Source: Variovorax paradoxus (GTDB lineage: Bacteria; Pseudomonadota; Gammaproteobacteria; Burkholderiales; Burkholderiaceae_C). From it: a DNA stretch of 64,000 nucleotides. The notes beneath the pieces were generated by a model. The model was not told the origin of the DNA. It saw nothing but the letters and a program-made list of their open reading frames with translations, and searched no databases. The stretch covers positions 159,001-223,000 of the forward strand of contig NZ_JAUSRN010000010.1 in the NCBI RefSeq assembly GCF_030811855.1, read 5' to 3'. The translations under genes and the position numbers were made by a program. Of this stretch, positions 24,719 through 33,981 are shown one piece after another. Numbering within the stretch: position 1 is the first letter of the stretch; each line of letters begins with the position of its first letter.

Positions 24719-24988
24719 TCAGACCAGCACGGCCTTCTCGACCAGACGGGTCACGACCCAGTTCTTGGTCTTCGAGATCGGACGGCTTTCCGTGATTTCG
24801 ATGGTGTCGCCCAGCTTGTACTCGCCCTTTTCGTCATGGGCGTGGTACTTGCTCGTCTTGGCCACGATCTTGCCGTAGAGCTCGTGCTTCACACGGCGCT
24901 CGACCAGCACGGTCACGGTCTTGGCACGCTTGTCGCTGACCACCTTGCCAATCAAGGTGCGCTTGAGGGATTTTTTAGCTTCCGTCAT
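24719..24988 (-). CDS. rpsQ: 30S ribosomal protein S17
   Basis: 89-residue S17, binding 16S rRNA in the body of the small subunit. LKRTLIGKVVSDKRAKTVTV, VKHELYGKIVAKTSKYHAHD and ESRPISKTKNWVV are diagnostic. ATG 24988 has AAGGAG 5 bases upstream, better than the GTG at 24994. It is the last gene of this operon; rplN and the spc genes do not follow, unlike the E. coli order. Confidence 0.97.
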   Translation of the reverse strand: MTEAKKSLKRTLIGKVVSDKRAKTVTVLVERRVKHELYGKIVAKTSKYHAHDEKGEYKLGDTIEITESRPISKTKNWVVTRLVEKAVLV

Positions 24989-24997
24989 GTTCACTCC

Positions 24998-25249
24998 TTA
25001 CTTGGCGGCTTGGGTTTCTTGCTGCTTCTGAGCAAGAATGGTCTTGGCGCGCGCGATGTCGCGACGCGTCACGCGCAGCGTCGAGGTGTTCGACAGCTGT
25101 TGCGTGGCTTTTTGCATGCGCAGGCCGAAATGGGCCTTTTGCAGTTCCTTGACTTCGGTTTGCAGCGCTGCGACGTCCTTCGTGCGCAGGGTTGCAGCCT
25201 TGGTCACCTTGGCCGGAGCCGCGGTTTCTTTTTTCTTACGTGTTGCCAT
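24998..25249 (-). CDS. rpmC: 50S ribosomal protein L29 with basic N-terminal extension
   Basis: 83-residue L29. The conserved core begins at about residue 15 (TKAATLRTKDVAALQTEV) and contains LRMQKATQQLSNTSTLR and RDIARAKTILAQK. The first 14 residues (MATRKKKETAAPAK) are a Lys/Ala-rich extension not found in E. coli L29. ATG 25249 has GGAG at good spacing and lies 13 bases after rplP, so the extension is probably translated; GTG 25207 would give the ordinary length. Confidence 0.93.
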   Translation of the reverse strand: MATRKKKETAAPAKVTKAATLRTKDVAALQTEVKELQKAHFGLRMQKATQQLSNTSTLRVTRRDIARAKTILAQKQQETQAAK

Positions 25250-25262
25250 GGATGTTCTCCTC

Positions 25263-25679
25263 TCAGGCGCCGAGCTGGCGAGCGACGAACGTCGTGCGCA
25301 GCGGAAGCTTGGCGGCGGCCAGGCGGAACGCTTCGCGGGCGAGTTCTTCGGGCACGCCGACGATCTCGAACACGATCTTGCCAGGCTGGATTTCAGCGAC
25401 GTAGTACTCGGGGTTGCCCTTACCGTTACCCATCCGCACTTCGGCGGGCTTGGTAGAGATCGGCTTGTCCGGGAACACGCGGATCCAGATACGGCCACCG
25501 CGCTTCACGTGACGCGAAATCGCGCGGCGAGCGGCTTCGATCTGGCGCGCCGTGAGGCGGCCGCGGTCGGTGCATTTGAGACCGAAGTCACCGAAGGCAA
25601 CCGAGTTGCCCCGGGTTGCGACGCCGGTGTTGCGGCCCTTTTGTTCCTTGCGGAACTTTCTGCGTGCAGGTTGCAGCAT
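25263..25679 (-). CDS. rplP: 50S ribosomal protein L16
   Basis: 138-residue L16, at the peptidyl-transferase/A-site region of the large subunit. [17 protein letters not shown] start, [21 protein letters not shown] and [20 protein letters not shown] are diagnostic. Standard length and position between rpsC and rpmC. Confidence 0.98.
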
Positions 25680-25707
25680 TTTTAATACTCCGTAGTTCTA
25701 AGACCGA

Positions 25708-26634
25708 TCACTCGGTCTTGGCACCGTCAGCTGCTGCAGCTGGCGCGGCTTTGCGGACGCGCTTAACGGCGGGTTTCGAGTCTGCACCCGGAGCAGCGGG
25801 AGCTGCGCCAGTGGCTTCTGCGGGCTTGTCGCTGCCGTCGGCCGGGGCGGTGTTGCCACCGATCGGGCCACGGGCACCGGCACGCGGGCCGGGACCACGA
25901 CGGTCCGAACCCGGACGGTCGCCACCCGGGCGGCCATCGCGGCGCGGACCACGCGGACGACGCTCTTCGTCGGGACGCGGCGTTTCGACGGCCGGCAGGT
26001 CGTTACGACCCAGCGTGTCGCCCTTGTAGACCCAGACCTTGACGCCGATGACGCCGTAGGTGGTCTTGGCTTCCGAGGTGCCGTAGTCGATATCGGCGCG
26101 CAGCGTGTGGAGAGGCACGCGACCTTCGCGATACCACTCGGTACGAGCGATTTCGATACCGTTCAGGCGGCCAGCCGACATGATCTTGATGCCTTGGGCA
26201 CCCAGACGCATGGCGTTTTGCATGGCGCGCTTCATGGCGCGGCGGAACATGATCCGCTTTTCGAGCTGCTGCGTGATGCTGTCGGCAATCAGCTGGGCAT
26301 CGATTTCGGGCTTGCGCACTTCTTCGATGTTCACTGCCACCGGCACGCCGAGCTGCTTGCCCAGTTCACGCTTGAGGTTCTCGATGTCTTCGCCCTTCTT
26401 GCCGATCACGACGCCCGGACGAGCCGAGTAGATCGTGATGCGTGCGTTCTTGGCGGGACGCTCGATCATGACGCGCGACACCGAAGCGTTCTTCAGCTTC
26501 TTCTTCAGGTATTCGCGAACCTTGATGTCTTCGGCCAGCATGCCCGCGAAATCGCGGTCGCTTGCGTACCAGCGGCTGGACCAATTACGGGTAACCGCAA
26601 GGCGGAAGCCGGTCGGATGGATTTTCTGTCCCAT
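25708..26634 (-). CDS. rpsC: 30S ribosomal protein S3 with long C-terminal tail
   Basis: 308 residues, about 75 longer than E. coli S3. The core (MGQKIHPTGFRLAVTRNW, KH domain with ARPGVVIGKKGEDIENLK, and GVIGVKVWVYKGD) ends near residue 213. The remaining roughly 95 residues are low-complexity: first Arg/Pro/Gly/Asp (RRPRGPRRDGRPGGDRPG), then Ala/Pro-rich with a final VKRVRKAAPAAAADG basic patch. I believe such tails occur in Comamonadaceae S3, but this could not be checked here. Confidence 0.97.
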   Translation of the reverse strand: MGQKIHPTGFRLAVTRNWSSRWYASDRDFAGMLAEDIKVREYLKKKLKNASVSRVMIERPAKNARITIYSARPGVVIGKKGEDIENLKRELGKQLGVPVAVNIEEVRKPEIDAQLIADSITQQLEKRIMFRRAMKRAMQNAMRLGAQGIKIMSAGRLNGIEIARTEWYREGRVPLHTLRADIDYGTSEAKTTYGVIGVKVWVYKGDTLGRNDLPAVETPRPDEERRPRGPRRDGRPGGDRPGSDRRGPGPRAGARGPIGGNTAPADGSDKPAEATGAAPAAPGADSKPAVKRVRKAAPAAAADGAKTE

Positions 26635-26651
26635 ATTTCTTCCAGGCGTTC

Positions 26652-26984
26652 TTAGTTGCCAACCGTCACGTACACATGGCACGTGGGCTTGCTGATGCGG
26701 TTACCGCGACCCTTGGCTCGCGCGGTGAAGCGCTTGAGCGTTGCGCCCTGTTCGACGTAGATGGTCTTGACCTTCAGTTCGTCGATATCGGCGCCATCGT
26801 TGTGCTCGGCGTTGGCAATTGCCGACTCGAGCACCTTCTTGATGATCACAGCGGCCTTTTTCTGCGTGAATTGCAGAACGTTGAGCGCTTGATCAACCTT
26901 CTTGCCGCGGATCAGGTCAGCGACCAGACGGCCCTTGTCGACCGAGAGGCGGACACCGCGGAGGACTGCACGTGTTTCAGACAT
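26652..26984 (-). CDS. rplV: 50S ribosomal protein L22
   Basis: 110-residue L22 lining the exit tunnel. RAVLRGVRLSVDKGRLVADL, HNDGADIDELKVKTIYVEQG and the tunnel loop RFTARAKGRGNRISKPTCH are diagnostic. It lies between rpsS and rpsC with short spacers. Confidence 0.98.
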   Translation of the reverse strand: MSETRAVLRGVRLSVDKGRLVADLIRGKKVDQALNVLQFTQKKAAVIIKKVLESAIANAEHNDGADIDELKVKTIYVEQGATLKRFTARAKGRGNRISKPTCHVYVTVGN

Positions 26985-26993
26985 GGTCGTTCC

Positions 26994-27272
26994 TTACTTC
27001 TTCTGGACTTTCTTGTCCGCGGGGTGCCCCTTGAACGTGCGCGTGAGCGCAAATTCGCCGAGCTTGTGGCCGACCATTTGATCGGTAATGTAGACAGGCA
27101 CGTGCTGCTTGCCGTTGTGCACGGCAATGGTCAGGCCGATGAACTCGGGCAGAACCATCGAGCGGCGCGACCAGGTCTTGATCGGCTTCTTGTCCTTCGT
27201 CGTCACAGCCTTGTCGGCCTTGGCCACGAGGTGATGGTCAACAAACGGACCCTTTTTGAGAGAGCGAGTCAT
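26994..27272 (-). CDS. rpsS: 30S ribosomal protein S19
   Basis: 92-residue S19 of the small-subunit head. MTRSLKKGPFVDHHLVAK, RRSMVLPEFIGLTIAVHNGK and the basic C-terminus FALTRTFKGHPADKKVQKK are diagnostic. Ten bases separate it from rplB and nine from rplV. Confidence 0.98.
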   Translation of the reverse strand: MTRSLKKGPFVDHHLVAKADKAVTTKDKKPIKTWSRRSMVLPEFIGLTIAVHNGKQHVPVYITDQMVGHKLGEFALTRTFKGHPADKKVQKK

Positions 27273-27282
27273 TTGCTATCCC

Positions 27283-28107
27283 TTACTTCTTGCGGCGCGA
27301 CACGATGAAGACCTGCGTGCGCTTGTTGTTACGGGTACGGTAGCCCTTGGTCAGGTTGCCCCATGGGTCGACAGGATGGCGGCCTTCGCCGGTCTTGCCT
27401 TCGCCACCACCGTGCGGGTGGTCGACCGGGTTCATCACCACACCGCGAACGGTTGGGCGAATACCCATGTGACGCTTCACACCGGCCTTGCCGAGTTGGC
27501 GCAGGCTGTGCTCTTCGTTTGCGACTTCACCGATGGTGGCGCGGCATTCGATGTGGATGCGGCGCACCTCACCCGAACGCATGCGGACCTGGGCGTAGAC
27601 GCCTTCGCGAGCCAGCAGCGTAGCCGACGTGCCGGCCGAACGCGCGATCTGTGCGCCCTTGCCGGGTTGCAGTTCGATGCAGTGGATCGTCGAGCCGACC
27701 GGAATGTTGCGGATCGGCAGCGTGTTGCCGGCGCGGATCGGGGCTTCCGAACCGCTCAGCAGCGTTGCACCGGCTTCAAGACCGCGCGGGGCGATGATGT
27801 AGCGGCGCTCGCCGTCGGCGTAGCAGACCAGGGCAATGTGGGCGGTACGGTTCGGGTCGTATTCGATGCGTTCGACCTTGGCCGGAATGCCGTCCTTGTT
27901 GCGCACGAAGTCGACAACGCGATAGTGATGCTTGTGACCACCGCCGCGATGGCGAATCGTGATGTGACCGTTGTTGTTGCGACCGGCAGCCTGGAACTGC
28001 GGCTCGAGCAACGGCGCGTGAGGGGCACCCTTGTACAGGTGGTCCCGCGAAATCTTCACCGCGCCACGTTGGCCCGGCGAAGTGGGTTTCATCTTGATGA
28101 CGGCCAT
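27283..28107 (-). CDS. rplB: 50S ribosomal protein L2
   Basis: 274-residue L2, needed for subunit association and peptidyl transfer. KMKPTSPGQRGAVKI start, the RNA-binding GGGHKHHYR, and the essential histidine region VMNPVDHPHGGGEGK near the C-terminus are present. Standard length. Confidence 0.98.
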   Translation of the reverse strand: MAVIKMKPTSPGQRGAVKISRDHLYKGAPHAPLLEPQFQAAGRNNNGHITIRHRGGGHKHHYRVVDFVRNKDGIPAKVERIEYDPNRTAHIALVCYADGERRYIIAPRGLEAGATLLSGSEAPIRAGNTLPIRNIPVGSTIHCIELQPGKGAQIARSAGTSATLLAREGVYAQVRMRSGEVRRIHIECRATIGEVANEEHSLRQLGKAGVKRHMGIRPTVRGVVMNPVDHPHGGGEGKTGEGRHPVDPWGNLTKGYRTRNNKRTQVFIVSRRKK

Positions 28108-28109
28108 GA

Positions 28110-28445
28110 TTAAGCGCCTTCCCCGACGAGGTTGAGCTCTTGACCGGGCTTCAGGGTCACATAGGCCTTGCGAACGTTGTCGCGGCGGCCGATGGACTTG
28201 CCAAAGCGCTTGGTCTTGCCCTTGGTGTTGAGCACCGACACGCCCTGGACTTCGACCTTGAACATCAGTTCGACAGCGGCCTTGATCTCGGGCTTGGTGG
28301 CGTCTTGCAGCACCTTGAAAGTGACAGCGTTCGACTTCTCGCCGACCATCGTTGCCTTTTCGGACACGATCGGGGCGACCAGCACCGCCATCAGGCGGCC
28401 TTCTTCGAACGTACGTTCAGCGGCGGTAGGGTTCACGCGGCTCAT
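28110..28445 (-). CDS. rplW: 50S ribosomal protein L23
   Basis: 111-residue L23 at the exit-tunnel rim, docking site for trigger factor and [23 protein letters not shown] and [20 protein letters not shown] are diagnostic. ATG 28445 overlaps the rplD stop by 4 bases. The N-terminal [12 protein letters not shown] is slightly longer than in E. coli; a second Met lies 18 residues in. Confidence 0.97.
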
Positions 28446-29062
28446 GCGAACATCTCCTTGAGCTTGTCGACGGCACCCTTGGTGACCAGCACCTTCTTGT
28501 AGTGGACCAGCGACACCGGATCGGCGTAGCGGGGTTCGACCACGAGGATGTTGACCAGATTGCGCGAGGCAAGGTACAGGTTTTCGTCGACTTCTTCGGC
28601 GATCACGAGCACGGACTCGAGATTCATTGCCTTGAAACGGGCTGCCAGCGGCTTCGTCTTGGGCGAATCCACGGTCAGCGAATCCACCACGGCCAGACGG
28701 CCTTCGCGAGCGAGCTGCGAGAAGATGGCGGCCATGCCGGCGCGGTACATCTTCTTGTTGATCTTCTGCGAGAAGTTTTCGTCAGGCATGTTCGGGAAAA
28801 TCCGGCCACCCCCGCGCCACAGCGGCGAGGACGTCATACCGGCACGGGCGCGGCCCGTTCCCTTTTGCTTGAAAGGCTTCTTGGTCGAGTGCTTGACCTG
28901 CTCGCGGTCCTTCTGGGCGCGCGTGCCTTGGCGGGCATTGGCCTGGAACGCAACGACGATCTGGTGAACCAGGTCTTCGTTGTAGTCACGGCCGAACACG
29001 GTCTCGGGGGCGTCGTACTTCGACGCGGCCTGGCCTTGTTCGTTCAGGAGTTCGAGTTGCAT
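28442..29062 (-). CDS. rplD: 50S ribosomal protein L4
   Basis: 206-residue L4, tunnel-lining protein and, in E. coli, autogenous repressor of the S10 operon. [31 protein letters not shown] and [16 protein letters not shown] (the extended loop) are conserved. It overlaps the rplC stop (TAATG) and rplW start. Confidence 0.98.
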
Positions 29063-29742
29063 TACTTCGCTCCTTCAGCCGCTTGCGGCTTGGCCTTGAT
29101 GGCGGGACGCACGGTGACGAAGCCACCCTTTGCGCCCGGGATCGCGCCCTTGATGAGCAACAGTTGACGCGCTTCGTCGATGCGGAACACATCGAGGTTC
29201 TGCGTCGTCTTGGTGACGTCGCCGAGGTGGCCCGTCATGCGCTTGCCGGGGAACACGCGACCGGGGTCTTGTGCCATGCCGATCGAGCCGGGAACGTTGT
29301 GCGAACGGCTGTTACCGTGCGACGCGCGTTGCGAGCTCATGTTGTGGCGCTTGATGGTGCCGGCGAAGCCCTTGCCGATCGAGGTGCCTTGCACGTCGAC
29401 CTTCTGGCCCACCGAGAACACGCTGCTCGCGGCGATGACGCCGCCAGCCTTGTGCTGGTCAGCGGTGTCGGCGGTCACGCGGAATTCGCGGATGATTTCA
29501 CCAGCTTCGACACCCGCCTTGGCGAGGTGGCCGGCTTGCGGCTTGGTCACGCGCGATGCTTTGCGCGAACCGAACGTCACTTGCAGTGCGACGTAGCCGT
29601 CGGTCTCTTGCGACTTGATCTGGGTCACACGGTTGTTGGACACATCCACCACCGTGACAGGAACTGCGTCCCCGTCATCGGTGAAGAGACGCATCATCCC
29701 CACCTTGCGGCCCAGCAACCCGAGGGAGTTGCTCAGACTCAT
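29062..29742 (-). CDS. rplC: 50S ribosomal protein L3
   Basis: 226-residue L3, an early-assembly protein near the peptidyl-transferase centre. [19 protein letters not shown] start, [20 protein letters not shown] (loop with the methylated Gln of enterobacterial L3) and [15 protein letters not shown] are diagnostic. Here it opens its own operon: a promoter lies about 165 bases upstream and rpsJ is separated by two unrelated genes and a terminator. Confidence 0.98.
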
Positions 29743-29908
29743 TTGTTTTCTCCAAAAATGGAAGCTCCCTTCGCCGCTGCCACTTCAATTGGCGACAGCG
29801 TTTGGCCGATTCCCTGGGGGCACCCGGCCTGCGAAAGAAGGTTGATAAATCTCCGCTCCCGCGGCAAACACATGCAAGCATGCGGACGCAACAAGGGCAG
29901 AGCCAGCG

Positions 29909-29938
29909 ATTATAGCCCGCCATGCGGCCGCGGTGCAA
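29909..29938 (-). promoter_or_regulatory. Sigma-70 promoter of the rplC operon
   Basis: On the minus strand TTGCAC (29938-29933) and a perfect TATAAT (29914-29909) are separated by 18 bases. Transcription would begin near 29902, giving an untranslated leader of about 160 bases before rplC. Confidence 0.75.
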
Positions 29939-29995
29939 GCAGCGTTGCAAAGCGACTCCTGAGGCGTGTTCAGCCCCGAAAAGTGGCGTTTTTAC

Positions 29996-30541
29996 CTACT
30001 TGACCGGCATCGTGATGATGCTGTCGCCGCCCGGCATGGGCTTCATTTCACCGGTGGATTTCAGCGCTGGTGCCGCCGTGCCCGTCTGGACGGGGATGGA
30101 AATTGCGCTCGAGGCGCCGCCCTGGGTGATGAACACATTGAGGTAGGCCAGGCCTTCGCCCTCGCTCACCACGACCACGGTGGCCGTGGTTCGCTTGCCT
30201 TTTGGCAGCGTCAGCGTGCTGTTGCCTTCGAGCGTCAGTCCACGCTCGGCACTCAGGCGCACCGTGGCGCCCTCGGCCTCGGTTACGTGGTCGAACTGCA
30301 GCACGATGGGCGTCGCGCGGCCCACCTGCGGCACGGCGTCGAGTCGGTATTGCAGCTTGACGCCGGAGCTTCCGGGCTTTTGCGCTGCCGTGGTCATGGG
30401 AGCGTTCCGGTGCTGGACTGCGGGCTGCCTGGGCTTGGCGTTGCGCGCCTCAGCCTCGCCGTCTGCCGCAGCCGGTACCGACAGCGTGGCCAGCGCGAGG
30501 CACGCGACGGCCAACATCGAATTCGAGCGGCGGATGTTCAT
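29996..30541 (-). CDS. Exported protein of unknown function
   Basis: 181-residue protein with a signal peptide (SMLAVACLALATLSVPAAADG), a Lys/Arg/Pro/Gln linker, then a beta-rich domain (VGRATPIVLQFDHV, GLTLEGNSTLTLPKGKRT, GLAYLNVFITQGG) that looks like an immunoglobulin-like or jelly-roll fold. AGGAAG precedes ATG 30541. It is 14 bases behind the metalloprotease gene, so the two are probably one transcript, and it is wedged between rpsJ and rplC. I do not recognise the family. Confidence 0.72.
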   Translation of the reverse strand: MNIRRSNSMLAVACLALATLSVPAAADGEAEARNAKPRQPAVQHRNAPMTTAAQKPGSSGVKLQYRLDAVPQVGRATPIVLQFDHVTEAEGATVRLSAERGLTLEGNSTLTLPKGKRTTATVVVVSEGEGLAYLNVFITQGGASSAISIPVQTGTAAPALKSTGEMKPMPGGDSIITMPVK

Positions 30542-30555
30542 GGCAGCCCTTCCTG

Positions 30556-32154
30556 TTACTGGATCGAGACGTTGAAGCATGTCTGCGCTCCGAAATTGTT
30601 GAGGTCCGACACCGCAAGAACGTACTCGCCGGCCGGCAGGCTGACCGCGTTGCTTTCTCGCGCGATGAACCCGCCCCTGAAGACGTCGAAATCGGGGTTG
30701 GACCCTGCGGGCCCGCCATTGACGACGATCTGGTAGCTGCGGCTGGCTGGCGCGGTGAAGCGAAGGTAGGAGAAGCTGCCCAGCTTGTTGTCGGTACCGG
30801 CCGAATTGGAAACGCAGGCCTGGGTCGGGGCGCCGCCGACTGTCGCGAGTCTGTACATCGGCAGCGTGATCGGCATTCCCCCGTCGTTCGTCTCCGCGCC
30901 GCCGTAGGGATCGTTGGTAGCGTTGATGTTTTGGGCGGCGAGCAGGGCCGCCAGCTGCGCGGCGCTCCCCGGTGCCGTCGCGTTGAAGGCCGCTGCGAAA
31001 GGATGGATCGAAGTGACGGCCGTGCCGCTCCTGAACTGACTTCCGGTCAACGTGTCGTGAATCGGCCTAAAGCCGACCTGCTGGTTGAGATTCCAGAAAA
31101 TCGACTGAATCGAAGGTTCACGGTACCAGCCCGGCGTGGTTGCCGCACCGGCAGCAAGGTCGATGTTGGCGCCGGGCAATGATTGCTGCGGGCCAATTGA
31201 ATCGACATAGTTCCTGCGTCCGAGTGCAATGCCCGACCATGCATTGCCCCAACCTTCGGAGAAGGCAAGCCGGCGATCAAGCCGGTCGTTCTGCCCATGC
31301 TCACCGCCCATCGAGTCGTCGCGGCTCAGGGCGGATTGGTAGTAATGCCCCCACTCATGCGCGACCACCGAACTGTCATATTCGTCGGTGTCCGAATCTT
31401 CCTTCCCGAGCACATAGATTTCGCGGCCACTGCTTCTGTTGACGAAGAAAGTGGTGCCGATCTGCCCCGCCGCAACGTTGCCAGTGGACGGCGCATTGTT
31501 GACGCTCCAGTACACGCGCAGCGCCGGAAACGCAGTGGCGGGCGCGACCGACGTCACCTTCTGCATGGCGGTATAGACCGTATCGAGTACGGCAAACGGC
31601 GCCGCCGCCCGATCGCCCGTGTAGCTGGATCCACCCCAGCCCGACGGCGCGTTGATGTCGCGAACCATGGCCACCGCACCCGAGGAGAAAGCGGGAGTCT
31701 GCATGCTGTACAGCGCGCCAGAGCGGGTGTTGTCGCGAACCGTGACATCCCAGCTCGCCCCCGGACCGCTGCGGGCCAGTTGGGCCTTGACGCGCACAGC
31801 GATGGCGGTGTTTGCGGGCACGGACACCGAGTAGGCGCCGTTGTCGTCAGTGGTCGCCGCAGCTAATTGCGTGGAAGTTGCAGCATCGAGCACTTCCACT
31901 GGTGCACCGCGCACCGGCTTGGACTCGGCGCTGGCATAAACCAGCGTGCCATTCGGATTTGGGATGGATTCATAGGTGGCCGTGCCGCTCAGCGTCACCT
32001 GGCTCGCTGCCCCTGGCGTCACCGGCGTCATCGGCAAGAAAGGAAGGCCACCACCGCCGCCGCCTCCCCCGCCCCCTCCGCCGCAACCGGCCAGAAGCGC
32101 CGCTGCCGCGATGCACGCCGTCAAACCCGACGCGAAAGAGAAGCTTTGTCTCAT
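30556..32154 (-). CDS. Lipoprotein metalloprotease-like protein with poly-Gly linker
   Basis: 532 residues. Lipobox LLAGC (Cys24) is followed immediately by 12 glycines, probably a flexible tether at the membrane. A carboxypeptidase-regulatory-like beta domain (GAPVEVLDAATSTQL, DDNGAYSVSVPA; about 83-125) precedes a zinc-protease domain with VVAHEWGHYYQSA (HEWGH 266-270) and LAFSEGWGNAWSG (Glu300), the expected ligands of an HExxH-(gap)-E enzyme. The C-terminus (SYLRFTAPASRSYQI...) resembles a pre-peptidase beta domain. It is likely an outer-membrane-anchored or surface protease; substrate unknown. Confidence 0.78.
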   Translation of the reverse strand: MRQSFSFASGLTACIAAAALLAGCGGGGGGGGGGGGLPFLPMTPVTPGAASQVTLSGTATYESIPNPNGTLVYASAESKPVRGAPVEVLDAATSTQLAAATTDDNGAYSVSVPANTAIAVRVKAQLARSGPGASWDVTVRDNTRSGALYSMQTPAFSSGAVAMVRDINAPSGWGGSSYTGDRAAAPFAVLDTVYTAMQKVTSVAPATAFPALRVYWSVNNAPSTGNVAAGQIGTTFFVNRSSGREIYVLGKEDSDTDEYDSSVVAHEWGHYYQSALSRDDSMGGEHGQNDRLDRRLAFSEGWGNAWSGIALGRRNYVDSIGPQQSLPGANIDLAAGAATTPGWYREPSIQSIFWNLNQQVGFRPIHDTLTGSQFRSGTAVTSIHPFAAAFNATAPGSAAQLAALLAAQNINATNDPYGGAETNDGGMPITLPMYRLATVGGAPTQACVSNSAGTDNKLGSFSYLRFTAPASRSYQIVVNGGPAGSNPDFDVFRGGFIARESNAVSLPAGEYVLAVSDLNNFGAQTCFNVSIQ

Positions 32155-32237
32155 GCTGTGCTGCCCGTGTTGTCCGCTGACCGATGCCTCTCGATGGGGG
32201 AGAGGCCGCCGCCGGCGAGGATGCCACATCCGCGCGC

Positions 32238-32276
32238 CAAAAAACAAAGCCCGCCTGCATTTCTGCAGTCGGGCTT
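32238..32276 (-). terminator. Terminator after rpsJ
   Basis: Minus-strand hairpin (AAGCCCG at 32247-32253 pairs with CGGGCTT at 32270-32276, plus an inner CTGCA/TGCAG stem) followed by a T-rich run. It closes the rpsL-rpsJ transcript and separates it from the protease gene. Confidence 0.82.
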
Positions 32277-32306
32277 GTCACAAGATGCGGCGCGAGGCCG
32301 CAGTAC

Positions 32307-32621
32307 TTATTGCAGCTTGATTTCGACGTCCACGCCGGCCGGCAGGTCGAGCTTCATCAGCGCGTCCACGGTCTTGTCGGTGGGGTCGACGATGTCCATC
32401 AGGCGCTGATGCGTGCGGATCTCGAGCTGGTCGCGCGACGTCTTGTTGACGTGCGGCGAACGCAGGATGTCGAAACGCTTCATGCGGGTCGGCAGGGGCA
32501 CGGGACCCTTGACGATCGCGCCGGTGCGCTTGGCGGTATCGACGATTTCGGCTGCCGACTGGTCGATCAGCTTGTAGTCGAACGCCTTCAGGCGGATGCG
32601 GATTTTTTGCTTGGTAGCCAT
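32307..32621 (-). CDS. rpsJ: 30S ribosomal protein S10 / NusE
   Basis: 104-residue S10, also antitermination factor NusE. IRIRLKAFDYKLIDQSAAEI, GPVPLPTRMKRFDILRSPHV and RTHQRLMDIVDPTDKTVDAL are diagnostic. It is the last gene of the str operon, 21 bases beyond tuf, and followed by a terminator rather than rplC. Confidence 0.98.
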   Translation of the reverse strand: MATKQKIRIRLKAFDYKLIDQSAAEIVDTAKRTGAIVKGPVPLPTRMKRFDILRSPHVNKTSRDQLEIRTHQRLMDIVDPTDKTVDALMKLDLPAGVDVEIKLQ

Positions 32622-32642
32622 GATGATTCCTTTGCGTCCGGC

Positions 32643-33836
<1,194 letters not shown>

Positions 33837-33941
33837 TTTTCAATCCTTGAAAGAGCATTCCCGTGTATTGGTTTTATGTCTGCACCCGATTGCTGATTCG
33901 CCTCGCACGGGAACGCGGCGGCACCGGATCGCAGACAAGTT

Positions 33942-33962
33942 GGGCTGCGCTTCGCGCAGCCC
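33942..33962. other. Perfect hairpin in fusA-tuf spacer
   Basis: GGGCTGCGC, a TTC loop and GCGCAGCCC form a 9-bp stem 20 bases beyond the fusA stop. No T-run follows on the minus strand, so it is more likely an mRNA-stability or processing element than a terminator. Confidence 0.55.
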
Positions 33963-33981
33963 CACATTCTTTTTAAAGACC

